DNA of 64,000 nt from Stenotrophomonas ginsengisoli (GTDB taxonomy: Bacteria > Pseudomonadota > Gammaproteobacteria > Xanthomonadales > Xanthomonadaceae), in contig NZ_LDJM01000017.1 of NCBI RefSeq assembly GCF_001431485.1, forward strand, positions 1-64,000, given 5' to 3'. The notes under the pieces are model-generated. The model searched no databases and had not been told where the DNA came from. It worked only from the letters and a program-made list of their open reading frames with translations. Below, one piece after another: positions 36,215-49,690 of this stretch (its first letter is position 1; every line of letters starts with the position of its first letter). The position numbers and the translations under genes are program-made.

Positions 36215-36244
36215 CAAAAAGCCCGCCAATCGGCGGGCTTTTTG
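36215..36244. terminator. Bidirectional terminator between pit and parE
   Basis: A seven-base stem GCCCGCC/GGCGGGC (36221-36227 with 36232-36238), an AATC loop, an A run before and a T run after. It serves pit and possibly parE from the other side. Confidence 0.85.
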
Positions 36245-36425
36245 TTGTCTGCGTGCACGGCGCTTGGTGGGCTGTCGGTAGCTGTCCTTGGCCGGCTGCG
36301 CCTGGTGGCGGTGGCCGGGCAAAACAAAACCTGCCGTTTCGGGCAGGTCCTGTCGATCGTGCAAGGGTGGGCGGCGGCCGGCTTCTGCCCGCAGGCGTGT
36401 TGCCACGCCCCGGGACAGTGCGCGC

Positions 36426-38315
36426 TCAGACGTCCAGCGAGGCCAGGTCACCCTTGGTTTCCAGCCAGCCCTTGCGGTCAGACGCACGCTTCTTGGCCAG
36501 CAGCATGTCCATCAGGGCCACGGTCTGCTCGCTGTCATCCACGGTGAGCTGGACCAGGCGGCGGGTATCGGGGTGGATGGTGGATTCACGCAGCTGCGAG
36601 GGGTTCATTTCGCCCAGGCCCTTGAAGCGGGTCACGCTGGGCTGGCCCTTGGCCTTCTCACGGGCCAGCTTCTCCAGCACGGCGCGCTTTTCGTCCTCGT
36701 CCAGGGCGTAGAACACCTGCTTGCCCAGGTCGATGCGGAACAACGGCGGCATCGCCACGAACACATGGCCGGCCCGCACCAGCGAGGGGAAATGCTTCAG
36801 GAACAGGGCGGCCAGCAGGGTGGCGATGTGCAGGCCGTCGGAGTCCGCATCGGCCAGGATCACGATCTTGCCGTAACGCAGGCCGGCGATGTCCTCCTTG
36901 CCCGGGTCACAACCGATGGCGATGGCCAGGTTGTGGACTTCCTCGCTGGCCAGCACGCTGTTGGAGGACACCTCCCAGGTGTTCAGAATCTTGCCGCGCA
37001 GCGGCATGATGGCCTGGAAATCCTTGTCGCGCGCCTGCTTGGCACTGCCGCCGGCCGAGTCACCTTCCACCAGGAACAGTTCGGTGCGCGAGAGGTCCTG
37101 GCTGATGCAGTCGGCCAGCTTGCCCGGCAGGGCCGGGCCGGCGGTGACCTTCTTGCGCACCACCAGCTTTTCGGTCTTCAGGCGCGCGCTGGCGCGCTCG
37201 ATGGCCAGCTGGGCAATGCGCTCGCCCATTTCCACGTTCTGGTTCAGGGCCAGGGCGAAGGCGTCATGCACCGCGCCTTCGACAAAGGCGGCCGCCTGGC
37301 GCGAGGACAGGCGCTCCTTGGTCTGGCCGGAGAACTGTGGGTCGGTCATCTTCATCGACAACACGAAAGTGACGCGGTCCCAGACGTCTTCCGGGGCCAG
37401 TTTGACCCCGCGCGGGAGCAGGTTGCGGAAGTCGCAGAACTCGCGCAGGGCTTCGGTCAGGCCGGTACGCAGGCCGTTGACGTGGGTGCCGTGCTGGGCG
37501 GTGGGAATCAGGTTGACGTAGCTTTCCTGGACCAGCTCGCCTTCCGGGGCCCAGGCCAGGGCCCAGTCCACCACTTCGGTTTCCTTCTTCACGCTGCCCA
37601 CGAACAGGCTCGGCGGCAGGATCTCGCGCTCGCCGATCTCGGCCTTGAGGTAATCGCTCAGGCCGTCCTCGTAGAACCAGGTCTCGGTCTCGCCGGTGGC
37701 TTCGTCATGCAGGGTGACGGTCAGGCCCGGGCACAGCACGGCCTTGGCGCGCAGCAGGTGGCGCAGGGCGCGGGCGTTGATCTTGGGGCTGTCGAAATAG
37801 CCCGGGTCGGGCCAGAAGCGCAGCCGGGTGCCGGTGTTTTTCTTGCCGACCGAGCCGACCACTTCCAGCGGGCTGGCGCGGTCACCGTTGCGGAAGGTGA
37901 TGTGGTGCTCGGCACCGTCACGCTTGATGTGGATCTCCACCAGGGTGGACAGCGCGTTGACCACGCTCACACCCACGCCATGCAGGCCGCCGGAGAAGGT
38001 GTAGTTGCGGTTGGAGAACTTGCCGCCGGCATGCAGGCGGGTCAGGATCAGTTCCACACCCGGGATGCCTTCTTCCGGGTGGATGTCCACCGGCATGCCG
38101 CGGCCGTCATCGGCCACCTCGCAGCTGCCGTCCTTGAACAGGGTGACCGATACGGACTTGGCATGCCCGGCCAGGGCTTCGTCGACCGAGTTGTCGATCA
38201 CTTCCTGCGCCAGGTGGTTCGGGCGCGAGGTGTCGGTATACATGCCGGGACGGCGCTTGACCGGGTCAAGGCCGGAAAGGACTTCGATGTCTGCGGCGTT
38301 ATAACGGGTGTTCAT
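36426..38315 (-). CDS. parE: DNA topoisomerase IV subunit B
   Basis: ParE is the ATPase subunit of topoisomerase IV, which separates daughter chromosomes. The 629-residue product has a GHKL ATPase domain (NSVDEALAG and DGRGMPVDIH, with GGLHGVGVSVVNAL) and a transducer domain. The TOPRIM domain follows (LVEGDSAGGSAKQARD and ILADADSDGLHI), then the C-terminal piece. Its length fits ParE; GyrB in this family is about 800 residues. The ATG at 38315 gives MNTRYNAADIEVLSGLDPV; an open frame to 38372 is less likely. parC is not in the window. Confidence 0.95.
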   Translation of the reverse strand: MNTRYNAADIEVLSGLDPVKRRPGMYTDTSRPNHLAQEVIDNSVDEALAGHAKSVSVTLFKDGSCEVADDGRGMPVDIHPEEGIPGVELILTRLHAGGKFSNRNYTFSGGLHGVGVSVVNALSTLVEIHIKRDGAEHHITFRNGDRASPLEVVGSVGKKNTGTRLRFWPDPGYFDSPKINARALRHLLRAKAVLCPGLTVTLHDEATGETETWFYEDGLSDYLKAEIGEREILPPSLFVGSVKKETEVVDWALAWAPEGELVQESYVNLIPTAQHGTHVNGLRTGLTEALREFCDFRNLLPRGVKLAPEDVWDRVTFVLSMKMTDPQFSGQTKERLSSRQAAAFVEGAVHDAFALALNQNVEMGERIAQLAIERASARLKTEKLVVRKKVTAGPALPGKLADCISQDLSRTELFLVEGDSAGGSAKQARDKDFQAIMPLRGKILNTWEVSSNSVLASEEVHNLAIAIGCDPGKEDIAGLRYGKIVILADADSDGLHIATLLAALFLKHFPSLVRAGHVFVAMPPLFRIDLGKQVFYALDEDEKRAVLEKLAREKAKGQPSVTRFKGLGEMNPSQLRESTIHPDTRRLVQLTVDDSEQTVALMDMLLAKKRASDRKGWLETKGDLASLDV

Positions 38316-38485
38316 GGGCGGTGTAGCGATGTGTTGACGGGCAAGTGTGGCGGCTAAGGGAGAATTTTGCACCCCACATGTTCAGTGCCAGTGCGGCCCG
38401 AACGCGGTATCATTGCCACCCGGTTGGACAGTACGAGCGCTTTTCGCCGTACCAGGCCGGCCTCCGATCAAAAGGAGTGATTGCC

Positions 38486-40506
<2,021 letters not shown>

Positions 40507-40598
40507 CCGATCGCCGCCGCCGGCAACAGGCCTTGCTTGTTGCCGGCAGTGCCACCATCTGGCCCAGGTGATGGCGCCAATGCCAATGAGGAAACAAC

Positions 40599-41429
40599 AT
40601 GAAACTGTGTGGCTTTGAGGTTGGTCTGGACCAGCCGCTGTTCCTGATCGCCGGCCCCTGCGTGATCGAATCGATGCAGCTGCAGCTGGACACCGCCGGC
40701 AAGCTGAAGGAAATCACCGGCAAGCTGGGGGTCAACTTCATCTTCAAGTCCAGTTTCGACAAGGCCAACCGCACCTCCGGTACCGCCTTCCGTGGCCCGG
40801 GCCTGGAAGAGGGGCTGAAGGTGCTGGCCGAGGTCAAGAAGCAGATCGGCGTGCCGGTGCTCACCGACGTGCACGAATACACCCCGATGGACGAAGTGGC
40901 CTCGGTGGTGGACGTGCTGCAGACCCCGGCCTTCCTGGTCCGGCAGACCGACTTCATCAAGAAGGTGTGCGCGGCCGGCAAGCCGGTGAACATCAAGAAG
41001 GGCCAGTTCCTGGCACCGTGGGACATGAAGCCGGTGGTGGAGAAGGCCAAGTCCACCGGCAACGAGCAGATCATGGTCTGCGAGCGCGGTGCCAGCTTCG
41101 GCTACAACAACCTGGTCAGCGACATGCGCTCGCTGAGCGTCATGCGCGAGACCGGCTGCCCGGTGGTGTTTGATGCCACCCATTCGGTACAGCTGCCGGG
41201 CGGGCAGGGCACCAGTTCCGGTGGCCAGCGTGAACACGTACCGGTGCTGGCACGCGCGGCGGTGGCCGTGGGTGTGTCCGGCCTGTTCGCCGAAACCCAT
41301 CCCAATCCGTGCGAGGCGCTGTCCGACGGCCCCAATGCCTGGCCGCTGGATCGCATGGAGGAACTGCTGGAGACCCTGATGGAGCTCGATGCAGTGACCA
41401 AGAAACACGGTTTCTCGCGCTTCGCCTGA
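40599..41429 (+). CDS. kdsA: 3-deoxy-8-phosphooctulonate synthase KdsA
   Basis: KdsA condenses arabinose-5-phosphate with phosphoenolpyruvate to KDO-8-phosphate for LPS. The 276-residue barrel starts [20 protein letters not shown] and has [17 protein letters not shown] and [13 protein letters not shown]. The ATG has an AATGAGGAAAC site. It lies between pyrG and eno and supplies the pathway that kdsB (15810) continues. Confidence 0.96.
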   Translation: MKLCGFEVGLDQPLFLIAGPCVIESMQLQLDTAGKLKEITGKLGVNFIFKSSFDKANRTSGTAFRGPGLEEGLKVLAEVKKQIGVPVLTDVHEYTPMDEVASVVDVLQTPAFLVRQTDFIKKVCAAGKPVNIKKGQFLAPWDMKPVVEKAKSTGNEQIMVCERGASFGYNNLVSDMRSLSVMRETGCPVVFDATHSVQLPGGQGTSSGGQREHVPVLARAAVAVGVSGLFAETHPNPCEALSDGPNAWPLDRMEELLETLMELDAVTKKHGFSRFA

Positions 41430-41442
41430 TCCTGTGGTTTGC

Positions 41443-41471
41443 AAAAGCGGCGCCTTCGGGTGCCGTTTTTT
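41443..41471 (+). terminator. Terminator after kdsA
   Basis: A seven-pair stem with one G:U (41448-41454 with 41459-41465), a TTCG tetraloop and a six-T run. Confidence 0.85.
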
Positions 41472-41502
41472 GTTGTGATGTGCCCGCACGTCCTGTCTGG
41501 AT

Positions 41503-42875
<1,373 letters not shown>

Positions 42876-42883
42876 GACGTGCG

Positions 42884-43219
42884 ATGAGAGACTGGCGATG
42901 GCTGCTGCTGGTATTGGCCCTGGTGGTTGGCTTGCTGCAGCATCGCCTCTGGCTTGGCCCGGGCAATTCGGGCCAGGTGCAGGCACTGCAGGCCCAGGTG
43001 GATGCGCAAAAGCGCGACAACGAGGGTCTGCAACAGCGCAATGACGCCCTCGCCGCCGAGGTCATGGACCTGAAGGACGGCGAGAGTGCGATCGAAGAGC
43101 GTGCCCGCAGCGAGCTGGGCATGATCAAGCCGGGCGAAAAGTTCTATCGCGTGGTTGAATCCAGCGGCCTGCCGCCCGCACAGCCGCAAGCGCCGCTGGC
43201 CGGCGGGGTGGGGCAATGA
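42884..43219 (+). CDS. ftsB: Cell division protein FtsB
   Basis: FtsB joins FtsL and FtsQ at the septum and helps activate septal wall synthesis. The 111-residue product has one N-terminal helix (about 5-22), a periplasmic coiled coil (about 28-75) and the conserved region [19 protein letters not shown]. Its stop overlaps the ispD start (ATGA). The position after eno is conserved in gammaproteobacteria. Confidence 0.93.
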   Translation: MRDWRWLLLVLALVVGLLQHRLWLGPGNSGQVQALQAQVDAQKRDNEGLQQRNDALAAEVMDLKDGESAIEERARSELGMIKPGEKFYRVVESSGLPPAQPQAPLAGGVGQ

Positions 43220-43911
43220 GCGCGGCGATCTGGGTGGTGGTGCCGGCCGCGGGCCGCGGCACCCGTTTTGGGGGGGCGGTGCCCAAGCAATACCTGGATG
43301 CCGGTGGCCAGCCGGTGATCGCCCACACCCTGGCGGCACTGCTGGGCAACCCGGTCGTGGCCGGGGTGATGGTGGTGATCGCCGAAAACGATGCCGACTG
43401 GCCGGGCTGGACCGCATTGGGCGACAAACCGGTGCTGACCTGCTCCGGTGGGGCCACCCGTGCCGATTCGGTACTGGCCGGCTTGCTGGCCCTGCCCGAG
43501 AGTGTGCGCGCCGATGACTTCGTGCTGGTCCATGATGCGGCCCGGCCCAACCTGCGCCAGTCCGACCTGACCCGCCTGCTGGAAGTGGGGCGCGCCGATC
43601 CGGTCGGCGGCATCCTTGCCGCGCCGGTGCGCGACACCCTCAAGCGTGCCGGCAATGACGGCGGCATCGATGCCACCGAACCGCGCGAGCGCCTGTGGCG
43701 CGCCTTTACCCCGCAGATGTTCCGCCGCCACCAGCTGGTGCGCGCGCTGCAACAAGCCGGTGCTGCCGGTGTGGACGTCACCGATGAGGCCATGGCCATC
43801 GAACGGCTGGGCCTGCGCCCGCTGCTGATCGAATGTGCCGAGGACAATTTCAAGGTCACCACCCCGGCCGACCTGGCCCGTTTCGAATTTGAACTTTCCC
43901 GCCGCGCCTGA
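43216..43911 (+). CDS. ispD: 2-C-methyl-D-erythritol 4-phosphate cytidylyltransferase IspD
   Basis: IspD makes CDP-ME in the non-mevalonate isoprenoid pathway. The 231-residue product has [20 protein letters not shown] (the CTP-binding loop), [11 protein letters not shown] and a C-terminal region ending in ITTPADLA-like [12 protein letters not shown]. It overlaps ftsB by 4 bases, and ispF is 37 bases downstream. Confidence 0.95.
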   Translation: MSAAIWVVVPAAGRGTRFGGAVPKQYLDAGGQPVIAHTLAALLGNPVVAGVMVVIAENDADWPGWTALGDKPVLTCSGGATRADSVLAGLLALPESVRADDFVLVHDAARPNLRQSDLTRLLEVGRADPVGGILAAPVRDTLKRAGNDGGIDATEPRERLWRAFTPQMFRRHQLVRALQQAGAAGVDVTDEAMAIERLGLRPLLIECAEDNFKVTTPADLARFEFELSRRA

Positions 43912-43948
43912 TCCCAGCCCGCGTGCGTGTCGCGCCCAGGAGGCTGTG

Positions 43949-44449
43949 ATGAGCAATACCCCTTTCCCGCCGGTCCGTATCGGTACCGGTTATGACGTCC
44001 ATGCCTTCGGCCCCGGCGATGCCGTGATGCTCGGTGGTGTGGCCGTGCCGCACAGCTGCGGTGTGCTGGCCCACAGTGATGGTGACGTGGTCCTGCACGC
44101 CCTGTGTGATGCCATGCTCGGTGCCCTGGCCCTGGGTGATATCGGCCAGCATTTCCCGCCCAGCGATGCACGCTGGAAGGGCGCCGATTCGATGGCCTTC
44201 CTGGTCCATTGCAACAGCCTGTTGGCCGAGCGTGGCTGGCAGGTGGGCAATGCCGATGTCACCGTGATCTGCGAGCGGCCCAAGGTCGGCCCGCATGCCC
44301 AGGCCATGCGCGAACGCATTGCCAGCGGGCTGGGGATTGCACTGGACCGGGTCAGCGTCAAGGCCACCACCACCGAAAAGCTGGGTTTTACCGGCCGTAG
44401 CGAGGGCATTGCCGCGCAGGCGGCCGTATTGCTGGTGGCTGCCCCGTGA
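43949..44449 (+). CDS. ispF: 2-C-methyl-D-erythritol 2,4-cyclodiphosphate synthase IspF
   Basis: IspF cyclises CDP-ME 2-phosphate to MEcPP. The 166-residue product has the zinc and substrate motifs [31 protein letters not shown] and [17 protein letters not shown]. The ATG at 43949 follows CAGGAGG. Its stop overlaps the GTG start of truD. Confidence 0.95.
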   Translation: MSNTPFPPVRIGTGYDVHAFGPGDAVMLGGVAVPHSCGVLAHSDGDVVLHALCDAMLGALALGDIGQHFPPSDARWKGADSMAFLVHCNSLLAERGWQVGNADVTVICERPKVGPHAQAMRERIASGLGIALDRVSVKATTTEKLGFTGRSEGIAAQAAVLLVAAP

Positions 44450-45537
44450 GCGATCTTCCGCGTGCTTTTGGCCCTGCGGTGATGCAGGCGGTGCTGCGCA
44501 GCAGTGCCGAGGATTTCCAGGTCACCGAGTTGCCGGCCTTTGCCCCCAGTGGCGATGGCGAGCACCTGTTGTTGACCATCGAAAAACGCGGCCAGAACAC
44601 CGTGCAGGTGGCCAAGTGGCTGGCACAGTGGGCTGGCGTGGGCGAAATGGCGGTCAGCTATGCCGGTCAGAAGGACCGTCATGCCCTGACCGTGCAGCGC
44701 TTTTCGGTACATCTGCCGGGCAAGGATTCGCCGGACCCGGCCAGCTTCGCCCCGGAAGGTGTACGTGTGCTGGAAGCGGCGCGGCACAACCGCAAGCTGC
44801 AGCGCGGTGCGCTGACCGGCAACCGTTTCACCTTGGTGTTGCGCCAGGTGCAGGGTGAGCGTGCAGTTATCCAGACGCGTTTGGAGCAGATCGCTGCCCG
44901 CGGCCTGCCCAACTGGTTCGGCGAGCAGCGTTTCGGCCACGGTGGCGGCAATATCGGCCAGGCCCTGGCCATGTTTGCCGGGCGCCGGGTGCGTCGTGAC
45001 CAGCGTTCGATCCTGCTCTCGGCAGCCCGCTCGCAGTTGTTCAACCAGGTGCTGGCCGCCCGCGTGGCTGCCGGCAACTGGGACAGCGCGCTGGAAGGCG
45101 AGGTCTGGCAGCTCAATGGCAGCCGCAGCGTGTTCGGTCCGGAGGAGTTCACGTCGGCATTGGCCGAGCGTCTGGCCGGTTTCGACATCCATCCTTCGGC
45201 CCCGTTGTGGGGTGAGGGCGAGCTGCGCAGCAGCGGTGCCGCTCGTGAACTGGAAGAGCAGGCCCTGGCTGACGAGGTGGCCCTGCGTCTGCGCGCCGGG
45301 CTGGAAAAGGCCGAGTTGCGCCAGGAGCGACGCTCCTTGCGGTTGAAGCCGGACGGTTTGTCCTGGCAATGGTTGGGCGAGGATGTGTTGCAGCTGCGCT
45401 TTGCCCTGCCGCCGGGCTGCTATGCCACCGCTCTGGTGCACGAGCTGGGCGAGGCGGTGGATGCCGGCCAGGCCGCGCGTGCGCGGACCCCGCTTGCCGG
45501 CAATGCCGATGAGGCAGTGGACACGCCGGCGGGCTGA
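44446..45537 (+). CDS. truD: tRNA pseudouridine(13) synthase TruD
   Basis: TruD modifies U13 in tRNA-Glu and some others. The 363-residue product contains [17 protein letters not shown], where the aspartate is catalytic, then [18 protein letters not shown] and the TRUD insertion domain. The GTG at 44446 overlaps the ispF stop (GTGA). It continues the ispD-ispF-truD-surE order, here broken only by the reverse-strand Smr gene. Confidence 0.94.
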   Translation: MSDLPRAFGPAVMQAVLRSSAEDFQVTELPAFAPSGDGEHLLLTIEKRGQNTVQVAKWLAQWAGVGEMAVSYAGQKDRHALTVQRFSVHLPGKDSPDPASFAPEGVRVLEAARHNRKLQRGALTGNRFTLVLRQVQGERAVIQTRLEQIAARGLPNWFGEQRFGHGGGNIGQALAMFAGRRVRRDQRSILLSAARSQLFNQVLAARVAAGNWDSALEGEVWQLNGSRSVFGPEEFTSALAERLAGFDIHPSAPLWGEGELRSSGAARELEEQALADEVALRLRAGLEKAELRQERRSLRLKPDGLSWQWLGEDVLQLRFALPPGCYATALVHELGEAVDAGQAARARTPLAGNADEAVDTPAG

Positions 45538-45592
45538 TCGCCGCGGGTGTGCGCAAGCACCCGCCTGCCGGTGATTGTCGCAGGTGGTGTTG

Positions 45593-46138
45593 CTATTGCC
45601 GGGCCAGCAGTACCAGGACCGCACCGGTGCCGCCCTGGTTGGCCGGGGCCGAATGGAAGGCCAGGACATCGGCGCGCAGGCGCAGCAGGCGGTCCACCAA
45701 GTTCTTCAGCACCGGGGCGCCGCCATCGGCCTGCAGGCCCTTGCCGTGGATGATGCGCACACAGCCATAGTCATGCGCATGCGCCTCGATCAGGAACTGG
45801 CGCAACAGGCGCTCGCCCTGGGCGGCACTGGCGCCGTGCAGGTCCAGCTCGTCCTGCACCGAATACTGGCCCTTGCGCAGGCGTTGCAGGGTGCGGTTGG
45901 GCAGGCTGTCGCGCCGGTAGCTGAGCACGTCGCCGCCTTCCACCGGCAAGGCGGACTGCAGCAGGCGGGCAAATTCGCCGCGCGCCAGCGCCTCGTCCTG
46001 CTCGGCCATGCGTGCGCGTGGCTTGGGACGGGGGCGTTGCTGGGCAGGGATCGACGGTGATTGCTCGGGCAACGGCGTCACTTCGCCGATCGCCCAGCGG
46101 AACAGGGCCGCCGGATCCTCATCATCTTCGGGAAACAT
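45593..46138 (-). CDS. Smr-domain DNA endonuclease family protein
   Basis: The 181-residue product has a charged N-terminal region and a C-terminal Smr domain (about 95-178), with the motif LDLHG and the segment CVRIIHGKGL. Stand-alone Smr proteins like E. coli SmrA/SmrB act as nickases or cut mRNA at stalled ribosomes. Without more evidence I cannot say which applies. The ATG at 46138 is chosen over an open extension to 46165. It is inserted in reverse between truD and surE and is divergent from surE. Confidence 0.88.
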   Translation of the reverse strand: MFPEDDEDPAALFRWAIGEVTPLPEQSPSIPAQQRPRPKPRARMAEQDEALARGEFARLLQSALPVEGGDVLSYRRDSLPNRTLQRLRKGQYSVQDELDLHGASAAQGERLLRQFLIEAHAHDYGCVRIIHGKGLQADGGAPVLKNLVDRLLRLRADVLAFHSAPANQGGTGAVLVLLARQ

Positions 46139-46222
46139 GGCACACAGCCTACCTGAGCAGGGCAATCAAGCAAGCACGGGGGCAGTTGGGCCGTTATCAT
46201 GGGGTGGTAATCGAGGAACCCC

Positions 46223-47002
46223 ATGCGCGTATTAGTTTCCAACGACGATGGTGTCGATGCCGAAGGCATCGCTGTACTGGCCAGCCACCTGCGCCAGGCC
46301 GGACACGAAGTGACCGTGGTGGCGCCGGATCGCGACCGTTCGGGTGCCAGCAATTCGCTGACCCTGGACCTGCCGATCCGCGTGCGCCGGGTCGACCCGC
46401 ACACCTATGCGGTGGCAGGCACGCCGACCGACTGCGTCCACCTGGCCCTGACCGGCCTGCTGGAGCAGGAGCCGGACATCGTGGTGTCCGGCATCAACAA
46501 TGCGGCCAACCTCGGCGATGACGTGATCTATTCGGGCACCGTGTCGGCGGCGATGGAAGGGCGTTTCCTCGGCCTGCCGGCCGTGGCCGTGTCCCTGGTC
46601 AGCCGCAACCACCAGCCCCAGCATTTTGAAACCGCAGCCCGCGCCGCCGTGCAAATCGTGGCCCGCCTGGTGGCCGATCCGCTGCCCAGCGACACCATCC
46701 TCAATGTCAACGTGCCCGACCTGCCGTACGAGCAGTTGCGCGGTTTCGAGGTCGGCCGGCTGGGCAACCGCCACCGCGCCCAGGGCTGTGTGCCGCATAC
46801 CGACCCGCGCGGCAATGTCGTGTACTGGATCGGCCTGGCCGGCGCGGAGGCCGATGCCGGCCCGGGAACCGATTTCCACAGCGTGCGCAGCGGCCATGTG
46901 GCCATCACCCCGATCCATGTCGACCTGACCCGTTTCCAGTCACTGGAAAAGGTGGCCGGCTGGGTCAGCGGGCTGGATGCGTCGCTGGAGGTGGCGCAGT
47001 GA
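46223..47002 (+). CDS. surE: 5'/3'-nucleotidase SurE
   Basis: SurE is a metal-dependent phosphatase acting on nucleoside monophosphates and polyphosphate. The 259-residue product begins [16 protein letters not shown], with the metal-binding NDD, and has the SGASNSLTL and [20 protein letters not shown] segments. TCGAGGAAC precedes the ATG. Its stop overlaps the GTG start of pcm. Confidence 0.96.
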   Translation: MRVLVSNDDGVDAEGIAVLASHLRQAGHEVTVVAPDRDRSGASNSLTLDLPIRVRRVDPHTYAVAGTPTDCVHLALTGLLEQEPDIVVSGINNAANLGDDVIYSGTVSAAMEGRFLGLPAVAVSLVSRNHQPQHFETAARAAVQIVARLVADPLPSDTILNVNVPDLPYEQLRGFEVGRLGNRHRAQGCVPHTDPRGNVVYWIGLAGAEADAGPGTDFHSVRSGHVAITPIHVDLTRFQSLEKVAGWVSGLDASLEVAQ

Positions 47003-47685
47003 AGGCAGCGTTCCGTTTGCCGGCGCAGGCCGCCGGCATCGGCATGACCTCCCAGCGCGTGCGCGACCGTCTGGTCGAGCGCCTGCGCGAGAACGGGATC
47101 AGTGACGAGGCCACCCTGGAGGCGATCCGGCTGGTGCCGCGGCACCTGTTCATCGACGAGGCGCTGGCCAGCCGTGCCTACGAGGACACCGCCCTGCCGA
47201 TCGGCCATGGCCAGACCATCTCCCAGCCCTGGGTGGTGGCACGCATGACCCAGGCGGTACAGCAGGTGGCGCCACGCAAGGTACTGGAAGTGGGGACCGG
47301 CTCGGGCTACCAGGCCGCGGTGCTGGCCGCGCTGGGCATGGAGGTCCACACCGTGGAGCGTATCGGTGACCTGCTGCGGCAGGCGCGCAAGCGTTTCCGC
47401 TCGCTCGGTATCGAAGTGCGCAGCAAGCACGATGACGGCCATCTGGGCTGGGCCGAGCATGGCCCGTTCGACGCCATCGTGGTCACCGCCGCTGCTGCAG
47501 CGCCGGCCCTGGTGGATGGCCTGGTCGACCAGCTGGCCGTGGGTGGTCGACTGGTTGCACCGGTGGCCGGCGCGGGCAATGCCCAGTCGTTGCTGCAGAT
47601 CACCCGCCTGGCCGATGGTCAGCTGGAACAACAGGTACTGGCACCGGTGACCTTTGTCCCATTGCTGGCGGGATTGCTGGATTGA
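46999..47685 (+). CDS. pcm: Protein-L-isoaspartate O-methyltransferase
   Basis: Pcm repairs isoaspartyl damage in proteins using S-adenosylmethionine. The 228-residue product has the family region [31 protein letters not shown] and the SAM-binding loop [16 protein letters not shown] (each segment seen in the sequence). The GTG at 46999 overlaps the surE stop. ExoD starts 2 bases downstream. Confidence 0.94.
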   Translation: MKAAFRLPAQAAGIGMTSQRVRDRLVERLRENGISDEATLEAIRLVPRHLFIDEALASRAYEDTALPIGHGQTISQPWVVARMTQAVQQVAPRKVLEVGTGSGYQAAVLAALGMEVHTVERIGDLLRQARKRFRSLGIEVRSKHDDGHLGWAEHGPFDAIVVTAAAAAPALVDGLVDQLAVGGRLVAPVAGAGNAQSLLQITRLADGQLEQQVLAPVTFVPLLAGLLD

Positions 47686-47687
47686 AC

Positions 47688-48335
47688 ATGACCGATCAAA
47701 CAAACAATGCCGCCGGCGAAGGTTCGCTGGGGCAGCAGGTGGCGCGGCTGATCGACGAGCTGCCGGCTGACTTCCTGCGCCTGGACGAGCTGCTCAAGCG
47801 CGTGGGCGATGAAGGCCTGCTGCTGCTCACGGTGATGATGACCCTGGTGTTCCTGATCCCGGTGTCCATTCCCGGGGTGAGTACGGTGTTTGGAGGGGCG
47901 ATCCTGCTGATAGGCATCAGCCGGGTCAGCGGTCGGCCGCTGTGGTTGCCGCAGCGTCTGGCCCAGCGTCCGCTGGCCACCGAAAAACTGCGCCCGGCAC
48001 TCAATCGTGGCTTGGTATGGATCGGCCGGCTCGAGCGCATCAGTCGCCCGCAGCGCCTGCCGCAACTGGCCAATGGGCGCGTGATGGAGCTGTTCAACAA
48101 CCTGTGCTTCATTGCCGCCGCGCTGCTGTTGATGGCGCCGTTCGGCTTCATTCCGTTCAGCAACACCATTCCCGGCCTGGCCTTGCTGCTGTACGCCATC
48201 GGCATGATCCAGCGTGACGGTGGTGCGATTGCGCTGGGTCACCTGGCCAACATCGCCACTGTTGTCTACTTCAGCTTCCTCATCGGCGGCGGTGGTGCAG
48301 CCGTGCACGGGCTGTGGCAACATTTTTCAGGTTGA
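47688..48335 (+). CDS. exoD: ExoD family membrane protein (paralogue 2)
   Basis: The 215-residue product has several helices and the ExoD-like segments FLIPVSIPGVSTVFGG and FGFIPFSNTIPGLALLLYAIG. The biochemical role is not established. It differs clearly from the copy at 32209, so this is old paralogy rather than a recent duplication. It lies 2 bases after pcm and before nlpD, in the position where I recall YqaA-type membrane proteins in related genomes. The ATG at 47688 is preferred over a TTG two codons earlier. Confidence 0.87.
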   Translation: MTDQTNNAAGEGSLGQQVARLIDELPADFLRLDELLKRVGDEGLLLLTVMMTLVFLIPVSIPGVSTVFGGAILLIGISRVSGRPLWLPQRLAQRPLATEKLRPALNRGLVWIGRLERISRPQRLPQLANGRVMELFNNLCFIAAALLLMAPFGFIPFSNTIPGLALLLYAIGMIQRDGGAIALGHLANIATVVYFSFLIGGGGAAVHGLWQHFSG

Positions 48336-48388
48336 TCGAGCGCGGTCCGGCACAGCCGGTCCGGCTTGATGTATCCAGGAGCAACAAC

Positions 48389-49213
48389 ATGATCGAAGCG
48401 AACCGCAGCAAGCGGTTGCAATGGATGGCTGGCTCGATGCTGGCTGCGGCAATGCTCAGTGCCTGCGGCACGGCGACCGTGCGCCCGTATCCGGGCCAGA
48501 GCAGCAGTGGCAGCAGTGCCGCCGCTTCCAGTGTGCCGGTACGTTCGGTGGCCAAGCCCGGGCAGACGGTGACCATCCGCAAGGGCGACACGGTGTATGC
48601 GCTGGCACGCATCCATTCCATCACCCCGGCTGACCTGATTGCCTGGAACAACCTGAGCAATCCGTCCAACATCCACCCGGGGCAGGTGTTGCGCCTGTAC
48701 CCGGGCACGGCCTCCAGTGGCAGCACGGCCACTGCCTCGCGCCCGGCCACTGCCGGTACCTCGGGCAGCAGCACCGGCAGCACGGCAGCGACGCGTCCGG
48801 CCACCACGCCGGCAGCGTCCACCACGACCCCGGCCATTTCCGGCATCAGCTGGCGCTGGCCGGCCGATGGTGCGCTGGTGGGGCGTTTCGTCAACGGTGA
48901 TGCCACCAAGCAGGGCGTGGACATTGCCGGTGCCAGTGGCGATGACGTGCGCGCTGCGGCCGCAGGCACGGTGGTGTATTCCGGTGCCGGCCTGGTCGGT
49001 TACGGCGAGCTGATCATCATCAAGCACAACGACCAGTGGCTCAGCGCCTATGGCCACAACCGCAAGCGCCTGGTCAACGAAGGCCAAAGCGTGCGTGCCG
49101 GCGACAAGATTGCCGAAATGGGCCGTACCAGTGCCGCCCGTGACATGCTGCACTTTGAAATCCGCCACAACGGCAAGCCGGTGGATCCGCTGCAGTACCT
49201 GCCGCGCCGTTGA
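48389..49213 (+). CDS. nlpD: NlpD-type lipoprotein (LysM plus degenerate LytM/M23)
   Basis: NlpD-like proteins activate amidases that split the septal wall. The 274-residue product has a signal ending in the lipobox LSAC and a LysM domain (about 55-105, TVTIRKGDTVYALARIH). A Ser/Thr/Ala-rich linker follows, then an M23 domain (about 155-272). The metal-binding histidine of active M23 enzymes is replaced in KQGVDIAG, so it is probably an activator, not an enzyme. CCAGGAGC precedes the ATG. It ends the surE-pcm series at a strong terminator; rpoS is not there. Confidence 0.92.
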   Translation: MIEANRSKRLQWMAGSMLAAAMLSACGTATVRPYPGQSSSGSSAAASSVPVRSVAKPGQTVTIRKGDTVYALARIHSITPADLIAWNNLSNPSNIHPGQVLRLYPGTASSGSTATASRPATAGTSGSSTGSTAATRPATTPAASTTTPAISGISWRWPADGALVGRFVNGDATKQGVDIAGASGDDVRAAAAGTVVYSGAGLVGYGELIIIKHNDQWLSAYGHNRKRLVNEGQSVRAGDKIAEMGRTSAARDMLHFEIRHNGKPVDPLQYLPRR

Positions 49214-49234
49214 GACCCTTGCCGCGGTTATGGT

Positions 49235-49272
49235 CCAGCAAAAAGCCCGGCTCAGGCCGGGCTTTTTGCTGG
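49235..49272. terminator. Long bidirectional terminator after nlpD
   Basis: A perfect 16-bp stem (49235-49250 with 49257-49272), six-base loop, with the A and T tracts inside the stem. It separates nlpD from the convergent Mth938-like gene. Confidence 0.9.
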
Positions 49273-49308
49273 ATGCAGGGCAGCGCACGCGCCGGCGCCG
49301 GCTCAGGA

Positions 49309-49683
49309 TCAACCGGGCAGGATCAACGCGGTGACCACCTTGCGTGCCTCGCTGGCCAGCACGTTGTAGGTGCGTGCGGCCGAGGCGTTGTTCATCACTT
49401 CAATGCCGACGCCGCGCGACAGGCAGTAGGCCATCACCGCCGCCGGCGGGAACACCTGGTCCTGTCCGGTGCCCAGGATCAGCACGCTCGGGCCCATGGC
49501 CAGCAGCGGCTGCAGGTCCTCCTCGCGCAGGGCGCGCGCATCGCTGACCGCCCAGCTTTCCAGCAGCTGGTCCGGGGCAACGGCGAAACTGGCGGTGAGC
49601 ACGCGATCATTGACCTTGGCGCGCTGGCCATCGGCCGCACGCAGGGCATAGGTGTAATCGGGACGGTCGTGGCTGAAATGCAT
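49309..49683 (-). CDS. Mth938-like (DUF498/NDUFAF3 family) protein
   Basis: The 124-residue product has the single-domain Mth938 fold: LTASFAVAPDQLLESWAV, then LGTGQDQVFPPAAVMAYCLSRG and ALILPG at the end. Mitochondrial NDUFAF3 in this family helps assemble complex I, but the bacterial role is unknown. The ATG at 49683 was chosen because homologues begin shortly before the DYTYALRAADG strand. It follows yhbY by 7 bases on the same strand. Confidence 0.85.
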   Translation of the reverse strand: MHFSHDRPDYTYALRAADGQRAKVNDRVLTASFAVAPDQLLESWAVSDARALREEDLQPLLAMGPSVLILGTGQDQVFPPAAVMAYCLSRGVGIEVMNNASAARTYNVLASEARKVVTALILPG

Positions 49684-49690
49684 GGAGGGC

